Shown here piece after piece: positions 1 to 8,206 of a stretch of DNA of 64,000 nucleotides (the first letter of the stretch is position 1; every line of letters begins with the position of its first letter). The notes beneath the pieces are model-generated. The model did not search any database and was not told the origin of the DNA. It saw nothing but the letters and a program-made list of their open reading frames with translations. The position numbers were made by a program, and so were the translations under genes. Source of the stretch: JAKOWB01 sp038363005 (GTDB lineage: Bacteria; Pseudomonadota; Alphaproteobacteria; Kiloniellales; JACOMY01); assembly GCA_038363005.1 (NCBI GenBank), contig JBBQBI010000007.1:1-64000 (forward strand), read 5' to 3'.

Positions 1-152
1 CCCGCCCCGGGGTCGGGCCCGGGCCCCGCCGGGTGGTGGGGCCCGGGTTCCCACCCGCCCCAACCCCCGGGGCCACTACACCACACTCACGGGCCGGGCC
101 CCCGGCACCGCGCCGTTCTGCATTTTAGGGATCCAGCGGCCGCGGCGGGTGG
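1..152. other. anomalous GC-only contig end
   Basis: No gene is visible. The first 80 bases are almost pure runs of C and G (repeated CCCGGG-like blocks), unlike the codon-structured DNA that follows. A BamHI site (129-134) lies next to a NotI site (136-143), just before the stop codon of the first gene. This looks like a low-quality read end or linker-derived sequence rather than native DNA, although in a GC-rich genome chance cannot be excluded. Confidence 0.5.
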
Positions 153-1187
153 CTAGGCGCCTGCCTGGTCCAGCGCGGCGCGGAAGGTCGCCCAGTCGAC
201 GTTGCCGCCGGACAGGATGACCGCCACCGTCTTGCCCTTGACCGGCAGCTTGCCGCTCAGCACGGCGGCCAGGGCGACGGCGCCGCCGGGCTCCACCACC
301 AGCTTCAGCGTGCGGAAGGCGAAGGCCATGGCGGCGGCGACCTCGGCGTCGGTGACGGCCAGGCCGCCGGCCAGCAGGGCTCGGTTCAGCGGGAAGGTCA
401 GCAGGCCGGGGGTCGGCGACAGCAGCGCGTCGCAGAAGGACCGGGCGCCGGGCTGGTTGCTGACCCGGGTGCCGCTGGCCAGCGAGCGGCCGGTGTCGTC
501 GAAATCGGCCGGTTCCACCGCGTGGACCGCGGTGGCCGGCGACAGGGTCTTCAGCGCCAGGGCGGTACCGGCGGTCAGGCCGCCGCCGCCGCAGCAGGTC
601 AGCGCCAGGTCCAGCGACAGCCCCAGCGCTGCGGCCTGCTGGGCGATCTCCAGCCCGACGGTGCCCTGGCCGGCGATGATCGCCGGATCGTCATAGGGCG
701 GCACCAGGGTCAGGCCGTGGTCGGCGACCAGGCGTGCGGCAATGGCCTCGCGATCCTCGGTCTGCCGGTCGTAGAAGATCACCTCGGCGCCGTAGCCGCG
801 GGTGTTGGCGACCTTGATGGCCGGCGCGTCCGACGGCATGACGATGGTGGCCGGCGCGCCGAAGATCTGCGCCGCCGCCGCCACGCCCTGCGCGTGGTTG
901 CCGGAGGAGAAGGCGACGACGCCGCGCCGGCGCGCCTCTGGGCTGAGCTGCGCCAGCTTGTTGTAGGCGCCGCGGAACTTGAAGGATCCGGTGCGCTGCA
1001 GCACCTCGGGCTTCACGAAGACGCCGGCGCCGAGCTGTTGTTCCAGCGCCCGGACCGGCAGCAGCGGGGTCACCAGGGCCTGGCCGGCCAGGCGCTGCGC
1101 GGCGGCCTCGATATCGGCGAAGGCGACGGCGGGCGCGGGGTTAGGCGGCGTGGCGTCGGCCACGGTCGAGGCGGTCGAGGAAGTCAT
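153..1187 (-). CDS. threonine/serine dehydratase-like PLP enzyme
   Basis: A fold-type II PLP enzyme of 344 residues that probably deaminates L-threonine or L-serine (or 3-hydroxyaspartate) to a 2-oxo acid and ammonia. The PLP lysine is in GSFKFRGA (Lys70), and a glycine-rich phosphate loop CCGGGG lies about two thirds along. There is no C-terminal ACT-type regulatory domain, so it resembles catabolic dehydratases or serine racemase rather than biosynthetic IlvA. The ATG at 1187 was chosen because homology begins about 20 residues later and the longer upstream frame is shadow of the hydrolase gene. It overlaps the end of that hydrolase by 47 bases, which suggests coupling. The exact substrate cannot be told. 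Confidence 0.85.
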   Translation of the reverse strand: MTSSTASTVADATPPNPAPAVAFADIEAAAQRLAGQALVTPLLPVRALEQQLGAGVFVKPEVLQRTGSFKFRGAYNKLAQLSPEARRRGVVAFSSGNHAQGVAAAAQIFGAPATIVMPSDAPAIKVANTRGYGAEVIFYDRQTEDREAIAARLVADHGLTLVPPYDDPAIIAGQGTVGLEIAQQAAALGLSLDLALTCCGGGGLTAGTALALKTLSPATAVHAVEPADFDDTGRSLASGTRVSNQPGARSFCDALLSPTPGLLTFPLNRALLAGGLAVTDAEVAAAMAFAFRTLKLVVEPGGAVALAAVLSGKLPVKGKTVAVILSGGNVDWATFRAALDQAGA

Positions 1188-2013
1188 CGAATGGGGCTCG
1201 GCTTTCCGGTTCCAGGAGTGTCGGCGCATGGCCGGCGCCGCCCACGGTGACGACCTCGAGACCGGGATGCAAGAGACCCATCCGCTCGACGGTTGCGGCC
1301 CGCAGCAAGGGCGAATTGGCACCGCGATAAAGCAGGACCGGCAGGCCGCGCAGTGCGCCGAAGATCGGCCAGAGGTCGGGCGGCGGTGGCTGGCGTTGCA
1401 GGGCGGTGTTCAGCGCCGGGTCCCAGGAGGCCACGAGCCGGCCGTCGCGCTCGATGAAGGTGCCGCGAGTAAAGACCTGCCAGTCATGGTCGCTGCGCAG
1501 GCCGAGTTGCGCCAGGCGTTGGCGGAGTGTCGCCTCGGCGCTGGCCCAGTCCGCCGGCGGTCGCGCCACCAGTTCGCCCATGTAGGCCGCGATGTCGGCC
1601 AGCGCGGTGAGATCGGGGTCCGGGCCGGCGTCGTTCAGGATTACCCCGGCCAGCGCGGTGGGCGCCACCAGCCCCAGGCCCATGGCGACGAAGCCGCCGA
1701 GCGAGGTGCCGCAGACCGCGAGCGGCGCCAGGTCCAGGGCAGCGATCAGCTGCCGCACGTCGTCGAGGTAGACCTCTGGCCGGTAGCTGCGTCCACTCGG
1801 GTCCCAGTCGGAGGCACCGCGGCCGCGCAGGTCCAGGGTGACCACGCGGCGCGGCGCCAGGGCCAGGGCCAGATCGTGGAAGTCGGCGGCGTGGCGGGTC
1901 AGCCCGGCCAGGCAGAGCAGCGGCAGGCGGGGATCGGCCGGGTCGCCATAGGCGCGCCAAGCCAGCGCCAAGCCGTCAGCGGCGCGCAGGCGGCCGCTGC
2001 GATAGCCGGTCAT
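1141..2013 (-). CDS. alpha/beta hydrolase
   Basis: A 290-residue alpha/beta-hydrolase fold enzyme, probably cytosolic, acting on an ester or related bond; the substrate is unknown. The oxyanion region LCLAGLTRH is near residues 33-41, the nucleophile elbow CGTSLGG places Ser104, and the histidine is in GGAGHAP (His262). Many relatives have the acid in a GxNSDxL motif; here it reads GANSPLL, with Pro in place of Asp, so the acid must come from elsewhere (Asp131 after strand 6 is possible) or activity is altered. It lies 19 bases downstream of the HAD gene and overlaps the dehydratase, so the block 4726 to 153 is probably one transcription unit. Confidence 0.85.
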   Translation of the reverse strand: MTGYRSGRLRAADGLALAWRAYGDPADPRLPLLCLAGLTRHAADFHDLALALAPRRVVTLDLRGRGASDWDPSGRSYRPEVYLDDVRQLIAALDLAPLAVCGTSLGGFVAMGLGLVAPTALAGVILNDAGPDPDLTALADIAAYMGELVARPPADWASAEATLRQRLAQLGLRSDHDWQVFTRGTFIERDGRLVASWDPALNTALQRQPPPPDLWPIFGALRGLPVLLYRGANSPLLRAATVERMGLLHPGLEVVTVGGAGHAPTLLEPESRAPFDDFLDRLDRGRRHAA

Positions 2014-2032
2014 AGGCCGGAAGCGCCGCCGC

Positions 2033-2707
2033 TCACCCCAGCAGCCCCGGCAGGTCGGCCAGGCTCTTGATGGTCGCCACCGGCTTGCCGGGCAGGCGGT
2101 CGGGCTGGCGGCCGAAGCGGTCGAGCCAGACCACCTGGAAGCCGAAGTCGGCGGCGCCGCAGGCATCCCAGGAGTTAGTCGAGACGAAGCAGATGCGGCT
2201 GGACTCGACACCCAGGCGATCAACCGCGAGCTGGTAGACCGAGCGATGCGGCTTGAAGATGCCGACGGATTCCACCGACAGGACCTGGTCGAGCAGCGGG
2301 CCCAGGCCACTGGAGGCCACGGCGGAATCGATGGTGGCGGGCGAGCCGTTGGTCAGGATGGCGGTGGTCCGACCGCCGGCGCGCAGGCGCTCCAGGCAGG
2401 CGGCGACATCGGGATAGGCGTCGAGCGTCAGGTAGAGCTTCATCAGCCGGTCGCGCAGCGCCGGATCGACGATGCCCAGCGTCGCCAGGGCATAGTCCAG
2501 GCCGTCGCCGGTGACCTGCCAGAAATCGGCGTGCCGGCCCATCAGGCTGCGCAGCCAGGTGTATTCCAGCTGCTTCTGGCGCCAGAGCTGCGCCAGCGCG
2601 ACACCGCGATCGCCCAGCACTGCCGCCTCGCGCTGCGTTGGCGAGGTCACGTCGAACAGCGTGCCATAGGCGTCGAACACGCAGGCGCGGCAATGTGACA
2701 GGCTCAT
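2033..2707 (-). CDS. (S)-2-haloacid dehalogenase-type HAD hydrolase
   Basis: A 224-residue HAD-superfamily enzyme of haloacid dehalogenase type II. The nucleophile motif FDAYGTLFD gives Asp12, motif II is TNGS (residues 119-122), the lysine is in FKPHRSVY (Lys152), and the last motif STNSWDACGA ends in the WD pair (180-181) typical of L-2-haloacid dehalogenases. The family releases halide from 2-haloalkanoic acids with inversion, but many chromosomal members act on other small substrates. It starts 4 bases after the stop of the lytic transglycosylase, so translation is probably coupled although the functions seem unrelated. Confidence 0.85.
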   Translation of the reverse strand: MSLSHCRACVFDAYGTLFDVTSPTQREAAVLGDRGVALAQLWRQKQLEYTWLRSLMGRHADFWQVTGDGLDYALATLGIVDPALRDRLMKLYLTLDAYPDVAACLERLRAGGRTTAILTNGSPATIDSAVASSGLGPLLDQVLSVESVGIFKPHRSVYQLAVDRLGVESSRICFVSTNSWDACGAADFGFQVVWLDRFGRQPDRLPGKPVATIKSLADLPGLLG

Positions 2708-2710
2708 CGG

Positions 2711-4726
2711 TTACTTCCCGCAGCAGGCCGGCACGCGCGCACCGTCGGCGCCATTGGAGGCCGGGTTGTAGCCGGACCATTCGGCAACCTGGGTCTGGCC
2801 CAGCAGGTGGCGATAGACCACCACGCCTTCGGTGACACGCATGACATAGGTTCGGGTCTCCTCGAAGGGGATGGCCTCGACCCATTCTACCACGTCGACG
2901 GCCTTGTTGCGTGGATCGCCGTTCAGCTCGATCCACTGGTTGGCCCGCCTGGGACCGGCGTTGTAGCCGGCCAGCGAGAGGATGTAGCTGCCGCCGAAAT
3001 CGCCCAGCAGGCCCGCCAGATAGCTGGTGCCAAGCTGCACGTTGTAGTCGGGGTCGCTGGTCAGCTTGCCCTCGTCGAAGTCGACGCCGAGTTTCTTGGC
3101 AACAGTCTTCGCGGTCTTCGGCATCAGCTGCATCAGGCCTTTGGCGCCAGCGTGGCTGATCGCCATCTGGTCGAACTCGCTTTCCTGCCGGATCAGCGCC
3201 AGCACCAGCGCCATCTCCGGGTCGGTCACCTGGTCCAGCGGCGGGATCGGGAAGAGGTAGTCGGTCAGGATCAGGCCCTTGCCGCGTGCCACCTTGCCGA
3301 CGTCGACCATCAGGTCCCAGCGGTTCAGGTCCTGAGCCAGGCGACCCATGGCCTGATAGTGCGCCATGCCGTCGGCGCTTTTCAGCAGATAGTCGAAGAA
3401 CTGCCCGGCGCGTTGCCGGTCGCCGGCGCTGGCCAGGGCCCGCACCGCCTTGGCCAGTTCGGTCTTCTGCAGCGCCTTGTAGCCGGCGTTGTCCGGCGGC
3501 GGCATGGCCGGCAGGTTCTGCCCCGGCAGCAGGCCGATGCGCGCGGCGCCGAGCTGACCGTAGAAAGCGGTGTCGTGCTGCGAAGCGGCGATCAGCCACT
3601 TGCGGGCATCCTCGGGCCGCTTCAGGGCCTCGGCGGCCAGCGCCGCCCAGTAGGCCGCCTTGCCCTTTGAGATCGAGGTGTTGGACCCCTGGTAGTAGCT
3701 GGCGAAGTGCTCCAGCGCGGCAGCCGGGTCCTTGGTCTTGCGCAGCGCAATGTAGCCGGCCAGCCACTCCAGCTCGGCGAAGCCCAGGCCCTCCTGCAGG
3801 CCGTTATCGCGGGCGAGGCGATAGGCGGTCTTCGACTGCCCGGCCTGCATCAGGCGCCGCGCCTCCTTGAAGCGCAGACCCCAGAAGGCGTTCGGCCGGC
3901 CGGCATTGGCCTTGCCGATGTCGAGCAGCAGCTGGTCCAGCTCGGCGTCCATGTCCTTCTTGTCGTAGTAGCGCGCCAGGTCGACCAGCAGGCCGGGATC
4001 GTCCTGTAGCGCGGCGGGGACGGCGTCGAGCTTCGCCGTGGCCTTCTTCGCCTTGTCCTGCAGCGCGGTGCGCGCCGCCGCCAGCTCGGGATAGCCGGCG
4101 CCGGCGCGCGGAGCATGGCGCTCCGCGGCGCCGGTCAGGCCGGCATCCAGCAGCATGGTCAGGCGTGCGACATGATCGGCCGGCTTCAACCAGGCGCCGT
4201 AGTGGCCCAAGAACAGGCCCTCCTGCGCGTCGGCCAGCGGCAGGCCGCGCCATAGCTGGATGGCCTGGACCTTGGCTTCGTCGGTCCGCCCCAGGGCCAT
4301 CAGCGCATCGACATAGAGGAAGGCGCCCTGCCCGGTATTGGGCGGGTGCCGGTCGAACCAGCCGGCGGTCTTGGCCGGCGACAGGTCCGGCGGGAAGACC
4401 GCCTCTGCCTTCAAGCTCAAGGTGCCGCTTTGCGGCCAGCCGGGATGGCGCTCCAGGAAGCCGGCGACCTCGGCGAAGGAGGCCGGCATGCCCTTGCGTG
4501 TAAGGTCGAAGAAGATCACCAGCTCGCCGACCAGCGGGTCGCTGGCGGTGGCGGCCAGCTTGCGGGCATCGCCGCTCTGTCCCAGGTCGAGCTGCGCGAG
4601 GGCCGAGGCCAGCACCGCGGCATCGGGACCGGAGAGGTCCTTGGCGGCTGCCGGAGTGGTTGCCGGGACCGTGGCGCAGAGCAGCACCAGGGAAGCGAAG
4701 AGGGTTGGGAGGCGCAAGCGCGACAT
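2711..4726 (-). CDS. slt: soluble lytic murein transglycosylase
   Basis: A periplasmic lytic transglycosylase of 671 residues that cleaves the MurNAc-GlcNAc bond of peptidoglycan to give 1,6-anhydro ends. A signal peptide (basic MSRLR, hydrophobic core, cleavage near PAAA-KD) is followed by a long alpha-helical superhelix and a C-terminal SLT domain. The catalytic Glu515 is in IRQESEF, followed by GLMQLMP and AGYNAGP. The start at 4726 is supported by a GGAAGGA ribosome site about 9 bases upstream; the longer reading frame lacks one and would bury the signal peptide. The mature end has two adjacent cysteines (CCGK). It is first in the minus-strand block running to 153. Confidence 0.92.
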   Translation of the reverse strand: MSRLRLPTLFASLVLLCATVPATTPAAAKDLSGPDAAVLASALAQLDLGQSGDARKLAATASDPLVGELVIFFDLTRKGMPASFAEVAGFLERHPGWPQSGTLSLKAEAVFPPDLSPAKTAGWFDRHPPNTGQGAFLYVDALMALGRTDEAKVQAIQLWRGLPLADAQEGLFLGHYGAWLKPADHVARLTMLLDAGLTGAAERHAPRAGAGYPELAAARTALQDKAKKATAKLDAVPAALQDDPGLLVDLARYYDKKDMDAELDQLLLDIGKANAGRPNAFWGLRFKEARRLMQAGQSKTAYRLARDNGLQEGLGFAELEWLAGYIALRKTKDPAAALEHFASYYQGSNTSISKGKAAYWAALAAEALKRPEDARKWLIAASQHDTAFYGQLGAARIGLLPGQNLPAMPPPDNAGYKALQKTELAKAVRALASAGDRQRAGQFFDYLLKSADGMAHYQAMGRLAQDLNRWDLMVDVGKVARGKGLILTDYLFPIPPLDQVTDPEMALVLALIRQESEFDQMAISHAGAKGLMQLMPKTAKTVAKKLGVDFDEGKLTSDPDYNVQLGTSYLAGLLGDFGGSYILSLAGYNAGPRRANQWIELNGDPRNKAVDVVEWVEAIPFEETRTYVMRVTEGVVVYRHLLGQTQVAEWSGYNPASNGADGARVPACCGK

Positions 4727-4953
4727 CCGTTGCGAGTCCTTCCGGAGCAAGAGGTTAGCCGCCACCCTATCGGGTTGGGGAGAGTCGGCACAACCGCCGA
4801 TGCCGAACCGCGCCGCCGCCGCTGCCGGGCGGCGCAAACGCAGGTCCGGCCTGCCCCGCGCTTGCCTTGTTCTGGCCTGGAGCCGGGGTTATGGTCCGCC
4901 ACCTGCCGTGTCCCGCGGCCGGAACCTCCTAGAGATCGCGAAGGAAGCGACCC

Positions 4954-5838
4954 ATGACTGTCACCCTCGAAGGCTCGATGACTGCCCTGATTACGCCTTT
5001 CAAGGACGACAAGGTCGACGCCAAAGCCTTCCAGAAGTTCTGCGCCTGGCAGATCGCCGAGGGCACGGACGTCCTGGTGCCGATGGGCACCACCGGCGAG
5101 TCGGCGACCGTCGACTACGACGAGCACAAGCGGGTGATCGAGCTCTGCGTCGAGGTGGCGAAGGGCAAGGTGCCGGTGATCGCCGGTGCCGGCTCGAACG
5201 CCACCAGCGAAGCGATCATGCTGACTCAGTTCGCGCAGCAGTCCGGCGCCGACGCGGTGCTGCAGGTGGTGCCCTATTACGTCAAGCCGACGCAGGAGGG
5301 CATGTACCAGCACTTCAAGGCTATCCATGACGCCAGCGACATCCCGATCGTGCTCTACAACGTGCCAGGTCGCGTCGCCGTGGACATGAGCGCCGAGACC
5401 GTGGCGCGCCTGGCCAAGCTGCCGCGCGTCATCGGCATCAAGGACTCCTCGAACGACCTGACCCGGCCGGCCCGCACACGCATCCTGACGGGCGAGGATT
5501 TCATCCAGGTGTCGGGCGAGGATGCCACCATCGTGCCCTTCCTGGCCAATGGCGGGCACGACTGCATCTCGGTCATGGCCAACGTAGCGCCGCGCCTGCT
5601 AGGGGAGTTGCACGACTCCTGGCGGGCTGGCGACCTGAAGCGGGCGCGCCAGATCAACGACCGCCTGATGCCGCTGCACACGGCGCTCTTCGTCGAGACC
5701 TCCCCGGCGCCGGCGAAATACGCCGCCAGCCTGCTGGGTCTCTGCAGCGCCGAATGCCGCCTGCCGATGGTGCCGGTGACTCCTGAGACCGCGGCCAAGG
5801 TGAAGGCGGCGATGCAGCATGCCGGCCTGATCAACTGA
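4954..5838 (+). CDS. dapA: 4-hydroxy-tetrahydrodipicolinate synthase
   Basis: Condenses pyruvate with aspartate semialdehyde in the first committed step of lysine and diaminopimelate synthesis. All hallmarks are present in its 294 residues: the GTTGES motif (45-50), the Tyr135 relay residue in LYNVPGR, and the Schiff-base Lys163 in GIKDSS. The ATG at 4954 follows a GAAGGA ribosome site. It is divergent from slt and 25 bases upstream of smpB, a pairing common in alphaproteobacteria. The stop codon sits inside a short duplication (5824-5856). Confidence 0.97.
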   Translation: MTVTLEGSMTALITPFKDDKVDAKAFQKFCAWQIAEGTDVLVPMGTTGESATVDYDEHKRVIELCVEVAKGKVPVIAGAGSNATSEAIMLTQFAQQSGADAVLQVVPYYVKPTQEGMYQHFKAIHDASDIPIVLYNVPGRVAVDMSAETVARLAKLPRVIGIKDSSNDLTRPARTRILTGEDFIQVSGEDATIVPFLANGGHDCISVMANVAPRLLGELHDSWRAGDLKRARQINDRLMPLHTALFVETSPAPAKYAASLLGLCSAECRLPMVPVTPETAAKVKAAMQHAGLIN

Positions 5839-5856
5839 TAGGGCCTGATCAACTGA
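5824..5856 (+). repeat. 15-bp direct repeat spanning the dapA stop codon
   Basis: The 15 bases GGCCTGATCAACTGA that end dapA, including its TGA stop, are repeated exactly at 5842-5856 after a TAG spacer, a period of 18. The second copy is untranslated. It looks like a recent slippage duplication. Confidence 0.85.
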
Positions 5857-5863
5857 GGATCTC

Positions 5864-6340
5864 ATGGTAGCCCGCGAGGAAGCCAAGCGCTTCGCGGCGC
5901 AGAACCGCAAGGCGCGGCACGAGTACTTCATCGACGACACGCTCGAGGCCGGCATGATGCTGACCGGGACCGAGGTGAAGTCCTTGCGGCTCGGCCGCGC
6001 CTCGCTGGCGGAAGCCTATGCCGGCGAGGACAAGGGCGAGATCTGGCTCTGGAACATGAACATTCCCGAGTACGGCCCGGCCAACCGCTTCAACCACGCG
6101 CCGAAGCGCCCGCGCAAGCTGCTGCTGCATCGCAAGCAGGTGGCCAAGCTGCTGGGGCAGTTGAAGCGCGATGGCTATACGATCGTCCCGCTGTCGATCT
6201 ACTTCAACGACCGCGGCATCGCCAAGTGCGAGATCGGCCTGGCCAAGGGCAAGAAAGCGCACGACAAGCGCGAGACCATCAAGGCGCGCGACTGGGCGCG
6301 CGAGAAGCACCGCGTGCTGCGCACGGCAGCCAAGGAGTGA
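5864..6340 (+). CDS. smpB: SsrA (tmRNA)-binding protein
   Basis: A 158-residue SmpB that binds tmRNA and delivers it to stalled ribosomes in trans-translation. The N-terminal half has the OB-fold signature (NRKARHEY, GTEVKSLR, AYxxxxxGEIWLWNM). The basic tail KGKKAHDKRETIKARDW, which forms a helix in the mRNA channel, is intact. Its TGA is followed 4 bases later by the GTG of the next gene, so the two are probably cotranscribed. No ssrA gene is visible nearby. Confidence 0.96.
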   Translation: MVAREEAKRFAAQNRKARHEYFIDDTLEAGMMLTGTEVKSLRLGRASLAEAYAGEDKGEIWLWNMNIPEYGPANRFNHAPKRPRKLLLHRKQVAKLLGQLKRDGYTIVPLSIYFNDRGIAKCEIGLAKGKKAHDKRETIKARDWAREKHRVLRTAAKE

Positions 6341-6344
6341 TGCC

Positions 6345-7298
6345 GTGCCGCAGCCCCTGACCCAGGCGCCGCGCCCCGGCCGGCACAAGTCCTTCCTCGA
6401 CCTGCCGCTGGCACTCGACCTCGACGAACTGCGGGCCGACGTCGCCATCCTCGGCGTGCCCTACGGCGCGGCCTACTCGGCGCAGGAACGGGTGAACGAC
6501 CAGGCCAACGCGCCGACCGCGGTGCGCCAGGCCAGCTATCATGTCAGCGACGGCCCGGCGCACTGGGACTTCGACCTTGGGGGTCCCTTGGGGGAGCGCC
6601 CGGTGCGCGTGGTGGACTGCGGCGATGTCACCGCCGACTTGGCCGATCCGGGACTGCACTACCGCAACGCCGAGGCGGCGGTGGCGAAGATCCTGGCCGC
6701 CGGCGCCCTGCCGATCACCATCGGCGGCGACCACGGGATTCCCATCCCGGTGCTACGTGGCTTCGCCGGGCGGGGACCGATCCATCTGGTGCACATCGAC
6801 GCGCATCTCGACTGGCGCGACGCGGTGAACGGCGAGCGCGAGGGCTACTCCAGCCCGATCCGCCGTGCCTCGGAGATGGCGCACATCGACCGCATCTGGC
6901 AGATTGGCCTGCGCGGCCAAGGCAGCGCGCGCAACGAAGAGGTCGCGGCGGCCCGCGCCTATGGCAGCAACTTGATCACCGCCTGGGAGCTGCACGAGGT
7001 CGGCATGGCCGCGGTGCTGGACCGCATTCCCGACGGCGCCAGCTACTACCTGACCATCGACGCCGACGGCCTGGACCCCAGCGTCATGCCGGCGGTGGCG
7101 GCGCCTGCGCCCGGCGGCGTGACCTTCCACCAGGCGCGCCAGCTGATCCACGGACTGGTGCGCAAGGGCCGCGTCGTCGGCATGGACATCGTCGAGATCA
7201 CGCCCGCGCGTGACCTGAACGAGATCACCGCCATTGCCGCTGGCCGGCTGATCGTGAACCTGATCGGCGCGGCGGCACGGGCGGGCTATTGGGGCTAG
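6345..7298 (+). CDS. ureohydrolase family protein (agmatinase/arginase-like)
   Basis: A 317-residue member of the dimanganese ureohydrolase family, which hydrolyses guanidino compounds to urea plus an amine. Metal ligands are seen in GGDHGIP, HIDAHLDW and TIDADGLDPS, and the closing GMDIVEITPARD is typical. The GTG at 6345 was chosen because it follows AAGGAG at the end of smpB and the sequence upstream is smpB in another frame. A second, more canonical agmatinase lies at 60745-61725; the two are clearly divergent, so this one may act on a different guanidine (for example guanidinobutyrate or formiminoglutamate). Substrate not assignable. Confidence 0.85.
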   Translation: MPQPLTQAPRPGRHKSFLDLPLALDLDELRADVAILGVPYGAAYSAQERVNDQANAPTAVRQASYHVSDGPAHWDFDLGGPLGERPVRVVDCGDVTADLADPGLHYRNAEAAVAKILAAGALPITIGGDHGIPIPVLRGFAGRGPIHLVHIDAHLDWRDAVNGEREGYSSPIRRASEMAHIDRIWQIGLRGQGSARNEEVAAARAYGSNLITAWELHEVGMAAVLDRIPDGASYYLTIDADGLDPSVMPAVAAPAPGGVTFHQARQLIHGLVRKGRVVGMDIVEITPARDLNEITAIAAGRLIVNLIGAAARAGYWG

Positions 7299-7299
7299 C

Positions 7300-8112
7300 T
7301 CACCCCGGCGCGCGGGCGACCAGGTAGCAGATCCAGCTCGGGTCGGCCGGCGCCTTCTCGACGCGGCGGAAGAGGCCGTTGCCGCCGTTGGTCTTGTGAT
7401 CGGTGCCTTCCCACAGCACCTGGACCTCCAGGAACCCGGCCTCGACCAGCAGCTCGCGCAGCTCGGGCAGAGTCCAGAGTCGCCAGTCGTAGGTGAAGGC
7501 GTTGCGGTGACGGCGGCGCCCCAGGTGCTCGAAGTGGATGCGGCAAAGCGTGTGGTGGCTGATCGGGTCGAAGGAGACCTGCTCCCAGAGGTAGGTCCAG
7601 CCGCCCCGCAGGCGCTTGCGGTAGGTGTGTGCCTTCTGCGTCAGGGGGCCGCCCAGGGCGTCCAGCACCAGCAAGCCGCCGGGCAGCAGGCCGCGCCGCG
7701 CGTTGCGGACATAGGCCAGCATCGCCGAACGGGTCTGCAGCACGCTGTAGGAAAAGTTCAGCGCGGCGATCATATCGGCGCGGGGCCGCCGCACTTGCAG
7801 CACGTCGGACTGTACCAGGGCGATCCGCTGGCGCTGTTCGTCGTTCAGGGCCGCGAGGTTGTGTGCCTCGGCCCAGTGCAGGGTCGGCGGGTCGAGATCG
7901 ATGCCCAGGGCGCGATGTGCGCGGCCGCGCCGCACCCAGGCGCAGGCCAGCGCCGCCGTCCCGCAGAAGTCCTCGCGCAGCAGCCCGGCCCGACGGCCAG
8001 TGGTGCGCTGGAACAGGCGGTCGAGGAAGCCGGACTCGTGCTCCGGGGCCTGCACTGCCTCCTCGTAGAGCACATGGGCGTCGCTGGTGGGCGTCAGCTT
8101 GGGTCGGGTCAT
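7300..8112 (-). CDS. SAM-dependent class I methyltransferase
   Basis: A 270-residue methyltransferase. The SAM-binding region is REDFCGTAALACAW (motif I, near residues 45-60), then GIDLDPPTL, with a post-I acidic residue and NFSYSVLQ as motif IV. The acceptor is unknown. The ATG at 8112 has a GAGAGGA ribosome site upstream, and the longer reading frame has no homology signal. It converges with the ureohydrolase, with one base between stops, and lies downstream of the ATP-grasp gene on the same strand. Confidence 0.8.
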   Translation of the reverse strand: MTRPKLTPTSDAHVLYEEAVQAPEHESGFLDRLFQRTTGRRAGLLREDFCGTAALACAWVRRGRAHRALGIDLDPPTLHWAEAHNLAALNDEQRQRIALVQSDVLQVRRPRADMIAALNFSYSVLQTRSAMLAYVRNARRGLLPGGLLVLDALGGPLTQKAHTYRKRLRGGWTYLWEQVSFDPISHHTLCRIHFEHLGRRRHRNAFTYDWRLWTLPELRELLVEAGFLEVQVLWEGTDHKTNGGNGLFRRVEKAPADPSWICYLVARAPG

Positions 8113-8206
8113 GCTGGACCGGGGTCCTCTCGTGTCGTCGGGCTGGGTGGGTAACGCCGGCGGGAACTCGACAGTTCTGCATCGGCACGGAGTCGAGCGA
8201 GCGACC

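Noticed and set aside
6345..7298. Naming this gene speB
   Set aside because: The metal motifs are those of ureohydrolases, but the second copy at 60745 is nearer to agmatinase, so no symbol was given here.
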